From Clostridiales bacterium UBA7044 (GTDB lineage: Bacteria; Bacillota; Clostridia; Oscillospirales; Oscillospiraceae), in contig DLAP01000064.1 in assembly GCA_002493965.1 (NCBI GenBank), positions 1-21,486 on the forward strand: 21,486 nt of DNA, written 5' to 3'. A model generated the notes under the pieces. That model was not told the DNA's origin. It was given only the letters and a program-made list of their open reading frames with translations, and searched no databases. Both the position numbers and the translations under genes were made by a program. Every line of letters begins with the position of its first letter. Positions within the stretch are counted from its first letter, which is position 1. Below, piece after piece: positions 14,326 to 21,486 of this stretch.

Positions 14326-15471
14326 TTATTTCAGTTCCTTCAGTGCCGCCTGGATCTGAGGGTCCTCTTCCGGCGTCAAAGCATTATAATAGATTGCCGC
14401 TGCTGTTTCTTCATCCACTGTAACCACCTTATCCGGTGTCACACCTACCCCCGCCAGGTTTTCTCCCTTGGGCGTATAGTATTTGCCAATGGACAACGAT
14501 ACGGCAGAGCCGTCGTTTAAGGGGAAGGTGGTTTGAAAATATCCCTTGCCTACGGTCTTCTCCCCTACCACAATGGCGGCTTCATTTTCCTGCAGAGCTG
14601 CGGCAAAGAACTCCGCCGCGGAATAGCTGTTCCCGTTCACCAGCACTGCCATGGGCACATCCAGGCAATCGGCGTCTGAATAGTCGATATGCTCCTTTCC
14701 ACTGTAATCCACGGTGTGGAACACCTCCCCCTCCGGCAGCAGGTAGTCCAGCACCTTCACAAGTTCATCCGCATAGCCGCCAGGGTTGTTCCGGACGTCA
14801 AAAATCAGCTTCTGTGCCCCTCGCTCCAGCAGGGTTTCAATGGCAGCTATGGTCTCCTCAGCACAGCGCTCATCGAAATTTTCGATGGTCACAAGTCCGG
14901 TGGTTTTATCCAGCATTTCGCCTCTGGCAACCACCGTCTCCACTTTTCTCCGCTCCACAGGGAGCGTCATCGACTCCCCGCTGCGCAGTACCGTCATGGT
15001 AACGGCGGTACCCTGGTCTCCCCGTACCAAATTTCCAACTTCTTTCGTGTCCATGCCCCGGACGTCCTGATCTTCCACCCGGATCAGCAGATCGCCCGCA
15101 AGGATGCCCGCTTCCTCCGCTGGTCCTCCGGAGGTCACAGACAGGATCAGAAAACCCGAATCATCCTCCTGCGCCTGGATGGTGATGCCCACGCCCACAT
15201 AGGCGTTGGTCATCTGCTCCACATAGTTTTCCAATTTTCCAGCGGGAATATAGTAGCTCCATCGATCCCCGGTGGCGCTTACCATTGCGGCGGACGCGGC
15301 ATCCTCCAGTGCCTCCGAATCCGTTTCTCCAATGAACCGGTCTTCAATCAGGCTCTCCAATTGCTCCAGCTTGGAAACGTGCTTCTGGTTCATGGTCAGC
15401 CCCAGGGTGATCCAGCTCGCCAGCGCCGCAACCAGGATATATGAGCACATCAGCATGATCTTCTTTTGCAT
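14326..15471 (-). CDS. S41-family C-terminal processing peptidase (CtpA-like)
   Basis: A 381-residue membrane-anchored protease: a single N-terminal transmembrane segment (about 8-27), then a PDZ domain (about 90-172, VGVGITIQ to SMTLPVERR) and the S41 core. The catalytic pair is S284 in NGNSYSAAEF and K309 in TVGKGYFQ, the Ser/Lys dyad of tail-specific proteases. Such proteases trim exported proteins and in several bacteria control the level of cell-wall hydrolases. The frame is open to 15537, but the ATG at 15471 begins a normal signal anchor, with GGTGAG just upstream. It follows three M23 endopeptidases in the same direction, so regulating or processing them is a reasonable hypothesis. 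Confidence 0.93.
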   Translation of the reverse strand: MQKKIMLMCSYILVAALASWITLGLTMNQKHVSKLEQLESLIEDRFIGETDSEALEDAASAAMVSATGDRWSYYIPAGKLENYVEQMTNAYVGVGITIQAQEDDSGFLILSVTSGGPAEEAGILAGDLLIRVEDQDVRGMDTKEVGNLVRGDQGTAVTMTVLRSGESMTLPVERRKVETVVARGEMLDKTTGLVTIENFDERCAEETIAAIETLLERGAQKLIFDVRNNPGGYADELVKVLDYLLPEGEVFHTVDYSGKEHIDYSDADCLDVPMAVLVNGNSYSAAEFFAAALQENEAAIVVGEKTVGKGYFQTTFPLNDGSAVSLSIGKYYTPKGENLAGVGVTPDKVVTVDEETAAAIYYNALTPEEDPQIQAALKELK

Positions 15472-15537
15472 TTTCTCACCACATTCCTTTACGATACAGG
15501 ATTCCCCGGAAACCTTTCTTTCACTCCGGTGCTGCAA

Positions 15538-15572
15538 GGATTCCCACAGCCGGAAAGGGGCTGTGGGAATCC
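15538..15572 (-). repeat. Hairpin after the third M23 gene (copy 1 of a duplicated hairpin)
   Basis: A perfect 14-bp stem (15538-15551 with 15559-15572), loop of 7, about 20 bases after the stop codon. Almost the same sequence follows the second M23 gene (16968-17001). No T-tract follows on the minus strand, so it is more likely an attenuating or mRNA-stabilising element than a strong terminator. Confidence 0.8.
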
Positions 15573-15591
15573 AAAATGTGCTTATGCCGCT

Positions 15592-16848
15592 TTATGAGAC
15601 GTAGGCGTTGGGATTCACAGGAACGCCCTGGTAGGAGATGCCAAAGTGGAGATGATCGCCGGTGGCGTTTCCGCTGGAGCCCATAATGCCAATGTTCTGC
15701 CCCGCCCCCACAATGGTACCGGAAGGCACGCTGATAGAATCCAGATGCATGTAAATGGAGGAGAACCCATCCCCATGGTCGATCTTGATGTAGTTCCCCG
15801 CCGCATTGCTGTAGCCCGTGGTGACGATTCCTGGCCGGGCGGCCCATACCGCGTCGCCGGTCTTACCGTCAATGTCAATGCCCTGGTGATTGGTGGACGC
15901 CATGCTGTTGGGCGCTTCCCGATTGCCATAGGGGCTGGAAATGGCGTGGGTAGAAGTGGGCCACATCCATCCGTTCTCTCCCATGACCTTACCGCCGCTG
16001 ACGCTGCCGCCGCTGCTTCCTTGGGCTCCTCCGGTAGACGCCACATAGGCCTCCCACTCCGCCTGCTTCGCGGCGGTATAGGCAACCTCCATGGCGCTGA
16101 TCTGCTTGACAAATTCCGCGTCCTGTTTTTCGAATTCTTCCTGCAGGGCCGTCAAATCGTCGGCCTTCAGCAGCAGCTCCTGGATCAGATCATCGGCCTG
16201 CGCCCGTTTGTCATCCATTTCGGCCTGGGTGGCATTCAGCTCTTCCTTAGTGGCCTCCAGGTCCGCCTTCTCTCCTTCCAGCTCCGCCTGGGCCTGCTCC
16301 ACCGCCGCTGCGGCCTCGCCCATTTCTTTCAGGTGCCTTTCGTCGGCAGCAGCAATTTCCTCCACCATATTCAGCCGGTCCAGAAGATCAGAGAAGCTGT
16401 TGGCCTTGAAGAGCACCTCCCAGTAGGAAAGCTGGCCTTCCTCCTCCATCGCCCGGATGCGGACCTTGTTTTCCTCGTTCAGCTGCAAATACCAGTCTTC
16501 CGCGTTGTCCAGCTCGTCCTGCTTGTCTGCAATGAGCATATTGTAGGAGGAAATCTGTTCATTGATGTTCATGACCTGGGTGTTCAGGAGCTGAATCTCC
16601 TGGTCAATCACATTCTTCTTCGCAATGATGTCCGCGATTTCATTTTCGTTTTCCTCATACTGCGACTTGACTTCCTCGATCATCTTCCCGATCTCTTCTT
16701 TTTCCTTCTTCAGGGCGTTGATCTGGTTCCGGATGTCGCTGGAAGAGGCCCTTGCGGTAACGGGAAGCAGGCTGAACACCAGGGTCAACACCATGACCGC
16801 CGCCATAATCCCCGCAAGAATGGAGATGATCCGTTTGCGATTTTTCAT
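15592..16848 (-). CDS. Coiled-coil M23 (LytM) endopeptidase, paralogue 3
   Basis: A 418-residue secreted wall hydrolase of the EnvC/PcsB/CwlO plan. Signal peptide about 1-34 (ending TARA), a long charged coiled coil (about 36-265) containing the block YWEVLFKANSFSDLLDRLNM (143-161), a Gly/Ser linker (about 271-292), and an LytM domain (about 296-418). Zinc ligands H321, D325 and H401 and catalytic H368 and H399 are all present, so it should cut peptidoglycan cross-bridges and not act only as an activator like E. coli EnvC. GGAG lies ten bases before the ATG. It is very similar to paralogue 2 over the signal peptide, coiled coil and LytM domain, indicating a recent tandem duplication. Confidence 0.93.
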   Translation of the reverse strand: MKNRKRIISILAGIMAAVMVLTLVFSLLPVTARASSSDIRNQINALKKEKEEIGKMIEEVKSQYEENENEIADIIAKKNVIDQEIQLLNTQVMNINEQISSYNMLIADKQDELDNAEDWYLQLNEENKVRIRAMEEEGQLSYWEVLFKANSFSDLLDRLNMVEEIAAADERHLKEMGEAAAAVEQAQAELEGEKADLEATKEELNATQAEMDDKRAQADDLIQELLLKADDLTALQEEFEKQDAEFVKQISAMEVAYTAAKQAEWEAYVASTGGAQGSSGGSVSGGKVMGENGWMWPTSTHAISSPYGNREAPNSMASTNHQGIDIDGKTGDAVWAARPGIVTTGYSNAAGNYIKIDHGDGFSSIYMHLDSISVPSGTIVGAGQNIGIMGSSGNATGDHLHFGISYQGVPVNPNAYVS

Positions 16849-16967
16849 AAGCTGCTCCTTTTCCGGCGGATGCTTGGAACGTGCTCCCGCCCTATGACAT
16901 TGGTTCCCATATGCCAGCAGGTTATTGTATGTGCAGGAAAAATCTGGTTTCCCGCAATGCTTGCACG

Positions 16968-17001
16968 GATTCCCACAGCCGGGAAAGGGGCTGTGGGAAT
17001 C
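16968..17001 (-). repeat. Hairpin after the second M23 gene (copy 2)
   Basis: A 13-bp perfect stem (16968-16980 with 16989-17001), loop GGGAAAGG. It is nearly identical to 15538-15572. A T-rich run follows only on the plus strand. The rest of the 165-base gap to the next gene (16849-16967) shows no gene or good promoter. Confidence 0.8.
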
Positions 17002-17013
17002 TCTTTTTCTTGT

Positions 17014-18306
17014 TTAAGATATGTAAGCCAAGGGATTGACGTAAACACCGTTATACATGATGCCAAAGTGGAGATGGTCTCCGGTGGCCACACCCGTGGC
17101 GCCCATGGTGCCGATGGTCTGACCGGCGTTCACAATGGTGCCTGAGGACACGCAGTAGCTGTTCAGGTGCATATAAATGGAGGAAAAACCGTCATGATGA
17201 TCGATTTTCACATAGTTTCCAGCGGAACCGCTATAGCTTGCCACAATGACCGTGCCTGCTTTGGCAGCCCAAACCGCATCGCCGGTGTTTCCATCAATAT
17301 CCACGCCCTGGTGATAGCTGGACGCGCCGGAGGTAGGGGCGGTACGATAGCCGAATGGGCTGGTAATGGAGCGCGCGGAACAAGGCCATACCCATCCGCC
17401 GCTGCCGCCGCCACTGGAACTGCCGCCGGAAGAACCGCCGGAAGATCCGCCGGAGGAGCCATTTCCACCGGAACTGGCCGCCGTTGTCGCGGTGGCCTGG
17501 GCTGCCGCCCACTCCGCCTGCTGGGCGGCGGTATAGGCAAGCTCCATGGTTTTGATCTGCTCCAGGAAATCCTCGTCCTGCTTCTGGAATTCCAGTTCCA
17601 GAGCCTCCAGATCGTCCGCCTTCAGGAGCAGCTCCTGGATCAAATCGTCGGCTTCCTTCCGCTTGTCATCCATTTCGGCCTGGGTGGCATTCAGTTCTTC
17701 CTTGGTTGCTTCCAGGTCGGCCTTCTCTGATTCCAGCTCGTCCTGGGCCACCTCTACCGCTTGGGCAGCCTCAGCCATTTCCTGTAAGTGACGTTCGTCA
17801 GCGGCGGCAATTTCCTCCACCATATTCAGTCGGTCCAGAAGGTCAGAGAAGCTGTTGGCCTTGAAAAGCACCTCCCAGTAGGAAAGTTCCCCTTCCTCCT
17901 CCATGGTGCGGACCCGGACCTTGTTTTCCTCACTCATCTGCTGATACCGGGTTTCGGCGTTATCCAGCTCGTCCTGCTTGTCCGCAATGAGCAGATTAAA
18001 GGAGGAGATTTGCTCGTTAATGTTTGTAACCTGGGTGCTCAGAAGCTGGATCTCCTGATCGATCACGCTTTTCCTGGCGATGATATCCGCGATTTCGTTT
18101 TCGTTTTCCTTGTACTGATCCTGAACTTCCTTGATTTTGTTCTGAATCTCCTGCTTCTCCTTCTTTAGCTGATTGATCTGCTTTCGGATCTCGCCGGAGG
18201 AAGCAGCCCTAGCGGTGGTGGGAAGAAGACTCATCACCAGGGTCAGCAGCATAATCGCCGCCATGATCCCTGCAAGGATGGACACGACCTTTTTGCGATT
18301 TTTCAT
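17014..18306 (-). CDS. Coiled-coil M23 (LytM) endopeptidase, paralogue 2
   Basis: A 430-residue secreted hydrolase with signal peptide (1-34), coiled coil (about 37-268) carrying SYWEVLFKANSFSDLLDRL (142-160), a longer Gly/Ser linker (about 278-304) and LytM domain (about 305-430). Zinc ligands H332, D336, H413 and catalytic H380, H411 are intact. The coiled coil of this family docks on the extracellular loop of FtsX, which opens the active site. ATG 18306 is preceded by AAAGGAGA; an upstream in-frame ATG at 18330 is unsupported and would spoil the signal peptide. It is close in sequence to paralogue 3 and differs mainly in the linker, which is expanded and made of GGSS units. Confidence 0.93.
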   Translation of the reverse strand: MKNRKKVVSILAGIMAAIMLLTLVMSLLPTTARAASSGEIRKQINQLKKEKQEIQNKIKEVQDQYKENENEIADIIARKSVIDQEIQLLSTQVTNINEQISSFNLLIADKQDELDNAETRYQQMSEENKVRVRTMEEEGELSYWEVLFKANSFSDLLDRLNMVEEIAAADERHLQEMAEAAQAVEVAQDELESEKADLEATKEELNATQAEMDDKRKEADDLIQELLLKADDLEALELEFQKQDEDFLEQIKTMELAYTAAQQAEWAAAQATATTAASSGGNGSSGGSSGGSSGGSSSGGGSGGWVWPCSARSITSPFGYRTAPTSGASSYHQGVDIDGNTGDAVWAAKAGTVIVASYSGSAGNYVKIDHHDGFSSIYMHLNSYCVSSGTIVNAGQTIGTMGATGVATGDHLHFGIMYNGVYVNPLAYIS

Positions 18307-18333
18307 AGAATCTCCTTTGGGGGTTGGCATCCA

Positions 18334-19557
18334 TCAATAGATGTACGCCAGAGGGTTAACGTAAGTACCAGCATAGGAAATGCCGAAGTGGAGGTGGGGA
18401 CCTGTGGAGAGGCCCGTACTGCCCACATACCCGATAAGCTGTCCCTGGGACACGGATTGTCCGGCAGATACCACATAGTTTGTCATGTGCATATAGATGG
18501 ACGCGAATCCGTCCAGATGGTTGATGCTCACATAATTTCCCGCGCCGCCTGCCTGATAGGAGGCCACCGTCACCGTCCCCGCCCGGGTGGCGTAAATAGG
18601 TGTGCCCTGGGCGCAGGCCATGTCAATGCCATTGTGCATCCGCTGGGTGCCAAGGATGGGATGGGTGCGCATGCCGAAGGGGCTGGTAATGGTGTAACCG
18701 GACACCGGGGTGGTCCAGCTGGCGTTGGAGGGCGGATTGGTGCCCTGAAGGGCCAGCTTTGCCAGGTATTCGTCATACTTGGCCGCCGCCAGATCCTTTT
18801 CCTTGGCGGCAATTTCCTGCATCAGGTCGTCCTGAAGGGCTTCGGATTCCTCCAGCAGAAGCTGGTACTCTTCGGCCTTCTTTTCCAGCTCACGGAGCAG
18901 CTCATCGGATTCCGTCCGCTTTTCTTCCAGCTTTTCTTCATCCTTCGCCAGTTCGATCCGGACCTCTTCCAGATTGGCCTTTTCTGTCTCCATGCCCTCT
19001 CTCGTGGCGTTGACCAGATCCGCGGCGATCCGCAGCTGTTCGATCCGGCGGCGGTCGGAGGCGTTGATCTCGTCCACCATGTTGATCCGGTCCAGGAGAT
19101 CCGTAAAGGAGTTCGCCTGGAAGATGACCTGCCAGTAGCTGACGGTACCGCCTTCTTCCATGGCACGGATGCGAAGCTGGTAAGCCTCGCTTAATGACCG
19201 CAGCTCCGCTTCCGCATCGTCCAGCTCGTCCTGGGCGTCGGCAATCAGCTGGCCATAGGCGGCAATCTGCTCATTGGTAGCGGCGATTTTGTCGCTGAGC
19301 AGGGTCATTTCCTGGTCGATGGCGCTTTTCTGGGCGACGATGTCTTCCATGTCGCTGTAGTTCGCGTCATACTGGCGCTGGATGCCGTCAATTTCTTTCT
19401 GAATGGCGGCGTTTTTCTCTTCCAGAGCGTCGATTTCCTTCTGGATTTCCGTAGAGGAAGCCGCCTGTGCCGGAACCGGCAGCGATCCCAGAAGCAGCGC
19501 CGCGATCAGCAGTGTGGCCCATCTCCGACGCCCTGTTTTCTCTCTAAGGGTTTTCAT
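18334..19557 (-). CDS. Coiled-coil M23 (LytM) endopeptidase, paralogue 1
   Basis: A 407-residue secreted hydrolase, the first after ftsX and the most diverged of the three. Signal peptide about 1-32 (LPVPAQA), coiled coil about 34-265 with SYWQVIFQANSFTDLLDRIN (140-159), a short Pro-containing linker (QGTNPPSN) and LytM domain (about 281-407). Zinc ligands H308, D312, H390 and catalytic H357, H388 are intact. The ATG lies two bases after the ftsX stop and lacks a clear ribosome site, so translation is probably coupled to ftsX. Position and coupling make this the likely original FtsX partner, equivalent to PcsB or CwlO. Confidence 0.93.
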   Translation of the reverse strand: MKTLREKTGRRRWATLLIAALLLGSLPVPAQAASSTEIQKEIDALEEKNAAIQKEIDGIQRQYDANYSDMEDIVAQKSAIDQEMTLLSDKIAATNEQIAAYGQLIADAQDELDDAEAELRSLSEAYQLRIRAMEEGGTVSYWQVIFQANSFTDLLDRINMVDEINASDRRRIEQLRIAADLVNATREGMETEKANLEEVRIELAKDEEKLEEKRTESDELLRELEKKAEEYQLLLEESEALQDDLMQEIAAKEKDLAAAKYDEYLAKLALQGTNPPSNASWTTPVSGYTITSPFGMRTHPILGTQRMHNGIDMACAQGTPIYATRAGTVTVASYQAGGAGNYVSINHLDGFASIYMHMTNYVVSAGQSVSQGQLIGYVGSTGLSTGPHLHFGISYAGTYVNPLAYIY

Positions 19558-19559
19558 AA

Positions 19560-20447
19560 TTACACGTCCATAAATTTGCGAATCGATGTCCAGCTGCCCA
19601 CGATACCGACGAACATACCCGCGGCGGCAAAGATGGCAACCAGAGGCAGCAGAATCTCCTGGAACTCCACGAAGTGGAACAGCTGCAAAGAATCGATGCC
19701 CTCCACCCGCTGGACCAGGGCGTCATAGCCCAGCCACTCCAGGCCGAAGGCCAGCACCGCGCCGGTCATACCCAGGGTGAAACCTTCCACCACAAAGGGC
19801 AGCCGGATAAAGCCATTGGTTGCGCCCACCATTTTCATAATCGCGATCTCGTCCTTCCGGTCATACATGGCAAGCTTGACCGTATTGGAAATGATTAGCA
19901 GGCTCACCACTAGCAGCACGGCAATGATGGCAATGGACACCAGGTGCAGCACGCTCTGAATGGTGGAGAAGCCCTCGGCCAGTTCATAGGCCGCGTTGGT
20001 CTTGGCCACGCCGGGGATCTGCTTGAGCTGCTCGTCGGTCTGCTGCATTTTGGTGTTGTCCTCCAGGGACACCACATAGCGGTGGCGCAGATCGGAGGCC
20101 TGAACGCCGTTGAAGGCGCTGTCGCCGTTGTGATCTTCCACAAAGTCCTGCAGCGCCTCCTCACGGGAGACAAAGGTCGCCTGCAAAACATTATCCAGCA
20201 GATTGATCTTCGTGCCGATGCTTCTGGCTTCGGCGTCGGAAAGATCGCTGTCGATGTACACCAGAATCTCACTGGTCTGGTTCAGCTCTTCCACCATCAC
20301 GTCCAGGTTGTAAGCCAGGGCGGAGAAGCTGCCCACGATGACGAGACACGCCACCGTGACCACCACGGCGGCGAAGGACATAAACCCGTGGAGGAAAATG
20401 CCACGGAAGCCCTCCTTCAAAAGATACCCAAGATTATTCATCTTCAT
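19560..20447 (-). CDS. ftsX: FtsX, permease-like subunit of the FtsEX division complex
   Basis: A 295-residue membrane protein with one N-terminal transmembrane helix (about 24-44), a large extracellular domain (about 46-165), and three more helices (about 168-188, 218-240, 264-284). This is the FtsX layout; the family signature ISNTVKLAMYDRKDEIAIMK and MVGATNGFIRLPF follow helix 2. FtsX does not transport but passes ATP-driven changes from FtsE to a periplasmic or extracellular hydrolase bound through its loop. GGAGGG lies eight bases before ATG 20447; the frame is open further upstream inside ftsE. The start overlaps the end of ftsE by 14 bases, as is usual. Confidence 0.95.
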   Translation of the reverse strand: MKMNNLGYLLKEGFRGIFLHGFMSFAAVVVTVACLVIVGSFSALAYNLDVMVEELNQTSEILVYIDSDLSDAEARSIGTKINLLDNVLQATFVSREEALQDFVEDHNGDSAFNGVQASDLRHRYVVSLEDNTKMQQTDEQLKQIPGVAKTNAAYELAEGFSTIQSVLHLVSIAIIAVLLVVSLLIISNTVKLAMYDRKDEIAIMKMVGATNGFIRLPFVVEGFTLGMTGAVLAFGLEWLGYDALVQRVEGIDSLQLFHFVEFQEILLPLVAIFAAAGMFVGIVGSWTSIRKFMDV

Positions 20448-21120
20448 TGCCGTATCCCTCCTCCGCGTCGCTGACCACAAGGCCGTCATTGATGGCAATG
20501 ACACGCTTATGGAAGACATTCACCAGGTTCTTTGCGTGGGTGACTACCAGCATGGTGGTGCCCAGGTTATTGATTTCCTGAAGCAGGGCCATAATTTCGA
20601 AGGCGCGCTCCGGGTCCAGGTTGCCGGTGGGCTCGTCGGCAATGATGGTGGAAGGGTTATTCACCAGCGCCCGGGCGATGGCCAGTCTCTGCTGCTCGCC
20701 GCCGGACATCTCATTGGGATGCCGGTTCATTTTGTTTTCCAGGCCAACCAGCTCCAGCACATAGGGAACCCGTTCCTTGATCTCCTTCTCTTTCGCGCCC
20801 ACCACACGCATGGCAAAGGCCACGTTCTGGTAGACCGTCATCTTGTCGATAAGGCGATAGTCCTGGAACACAGTACCCACGGTACGGCGCAGGTACGGAA
20901 TCTCCCGCTTCCGAATCCGCTCCAGAGAGTAGCCGTTGACATGGACCGCGCCGGAGGTGGGCCGCAGCTCGCCGGTAATGAGTTTAATAATGGTAGACTT
21001 GCCGGAACCGGAAGGGCCGACCAGGAAGCAGAACTCGCCATCCTCGATCTGCATGGAAACACCGTTCAACGCCCGGTTCCCCTGCTCGTAGGATTTCACT
21101 ACATCCGTAAATTGTATCAT
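20434..21120 (-). CDS. ftsE: FtsE, ATPase subunit of the FtsEX division complex
   Basis: A 228-residue ABC ATPase, exactly the family length. Walker A GPSGSGKS (35-42), Q86 in VFQDYRLI, signature MSGGEQQ (138-144), Walker B TIIADEP (158-164) and switch H195 are all present. The VFQDYRLIDKMTVYQNVAFA stretch (84-103) is characteristic of FtsE. It binds FtsZ-side components in the cytoplasm and powers FtsX. ATG 21120 is preceded by AGGAG with seven bases between; an ATG six bases upstream is too close to that site. It is the first gene of a probable ftsE-ftsX-M23-M23-M23-S41 transcription unit with a consensus-like promoter. Confidence 0.97.
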   Translation of the reverse strand: MIQFTDVVKSYEQGNRALNGVSMQIEDGEFCFLVGPSGSGKSTIIKLITGELRPTSGAVHVNGYSLERIRKREIPYLRRTVGTVFQDYRLIDKMTVYQNVAFAMRVVGAKEKEIKERVPYVLELVGLENKMNRHPNEMSGGEQQRLAIARALVNNPSTIIADEPTGNLDPERAFEIMALLQEINNLGTTMLVVTHAKNLVNVFHKRVIAINDGLVVSDAEEGYGNEDE

Positions 21121-21179
21121 ACGCATTCTCCTAACCGGGCCTTCCGGAGAAAACTCCATTTTGCCCGCAGTGTAACCGA

Positions 21180-21208
21180 ATTGTAACACAATGTGGCGTT
21201 TTTGTCAA
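21180..21208 (-). promoter_or_regulatory. ftsEX operon promoter
   Basis: On the minus strand TTGACA (21203-21208), 17 bases, then TACAAT (21180-21185), about 60 bases before the ftsE ATG. A strong sigma-A promoter. Confidence 0.9.
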
Positions 21209-21419
21209 TCCTTCTGTTCCGAAAACCGGGATCGATACACAGTAAATTCACAGATTTGTTACATTTTAGAGGGTGGATCTGGATGTCTGATATGTCAAAA
21301 ATCGGCTTTTTCCCTGATTTTTCTTCTAAAGGTTCTTCCCTTTTCCAGAAATTTTCAGATGCGGGTTTTTCCTTTTTCTATCCAATTGTTGTTTTTTTCA
21401 ATTATCTTCCCTTGTTTTC

Positions 21420-21447
21420 TTGCGATTTTCTGGGAGAAATGTATACT
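21420..21447 (+). promoter_or_regulatory. Possible divergent promoter at the right edge
   Basis: TTGCGA (21420-21425), 16 bases, TATACT (21442-21447) on the plus strand would drive a gene beyond the window. A small dyad, TAGAAA/TTTCTA (21453-21469), lies just after it. The rest of 21209-21486 is pyrimidine-rich on plus and holds no gene that I can support. Confidence 0.35.
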
Positions 21448-21486
21448 GGATATAGAAAAGCCATTTCTAAGGCAACACCGCATAAT

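Noticed and set aside
15646..17145. A 499-codon open frame on the plus strand over the M23 genes, and similar long frames at 11337-12566, 3234-4067 and 4724-5404
   Set aside because: They lie opposite well-identified genes, have no ribosome sites or recognisable domains, and their composition reflects codon bias of the real gene on the other strand.
17397..17475. Short repeats resembling a CRISPR or minisatellite
   Set aside because: They encode the Gly/Ser linker of paralogue 2, with no spacer structure.
21342..21355. TTTCCAGAAATTTT also present near the left end (28-41)
   Set aside because: A 14-base AT-rich match in 21 kb is weak evidence for a repeat or element boundary, and no flanking similarity is seen.
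21464..21486. Edge sequence TAAGGCAACACCGCATAAT considered as the end of an insertion sequence
   Set aside because: Only the edge is visible; no transposase frame and no matching inverted repeat is present in the window.

Overview
The window looks like the chromosome of a GC-rich, low-redundancy gut-type Clostridia (Bacillota, probably Oscillospiraceae/Ruminococcaceae-like). This rests on strong AGGAGG-type ribosome binding sites, consensus sigma-A promoters (TTGACA-17-TATAAT), a DUF951 gene, tmcAL (ylbM), a YitT-family gene, and an FtsEX operon that carries CwlO/PcsB-type hydrolases. The taxonomic placement is inference from gene content and codon style only. No rRNA, tRNA, CRISPR array or complete insertion sequence is visible.

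Layout. (1) 1-2723, plus strand: a small nucleoside deoxyribosyltransferase-like gene, a NUDIX hydrolase, rarA, a DUF951 gene and a stand-alone C39-like cysteine peptidase, the last one AT-rich and followed by a strong terminator. (2) 2868-5335, minus strand: pepT (peptidase T) downstream of ackA (acetate kinase). ackA has a near-perfect promoter facing away from tmcAL. (3) 5478-7321, plus strand: tmcAL (tRNA-Met cytidine acetate ligase) and a short YitT-family membrane protein with its own promoter and a textbook terminator. (4) 7364-10058: a consensus promoter overlapped by two 16-bp dyads drives an operon of an unknown multi-pass membrane protein, a MarR regulator and a MATE exporter. The layout resembles autoregulated drug-efflux operons. 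(5) 10059-11339: nested inverted repeats, a cysteine-rich protein of unknown function with 21 Cys in 272 residues, then five hairpins in about 220 bases.

(6) 14108-11340, minus strand: a compact three-gene operon, promoter - esterase - esterase - ATP-grasp ligase. All three products look cytoplasmic. This is the best candidate in the window for an undescribed small-molecule pathway. (7) 21120-14326, minus strand: ftsE-ftsX followed by three tandem coiled-coil/LytM (M23) endopeptidases and a membrane-anchored S41 (Ctp) protease. FtsEX is known to gate such hydrolases (EnvC in E. coli, PcsB in streptococci, CwlO in Bacillus). Here one FtsEX is followed by three hydrolases, all keeping the zinc ligands. 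Two of them are recent duplicates that also share a duplicated 3' hairpin.

How they work together: the right half is a cell-wall/division module. The middle holds an efflux operon and an orphan ligase/esterase operon. The left part is housekeeping (replication-fork maintenance, nucleotide clean-up, peptide and acetate metabolism, tRNA modification).
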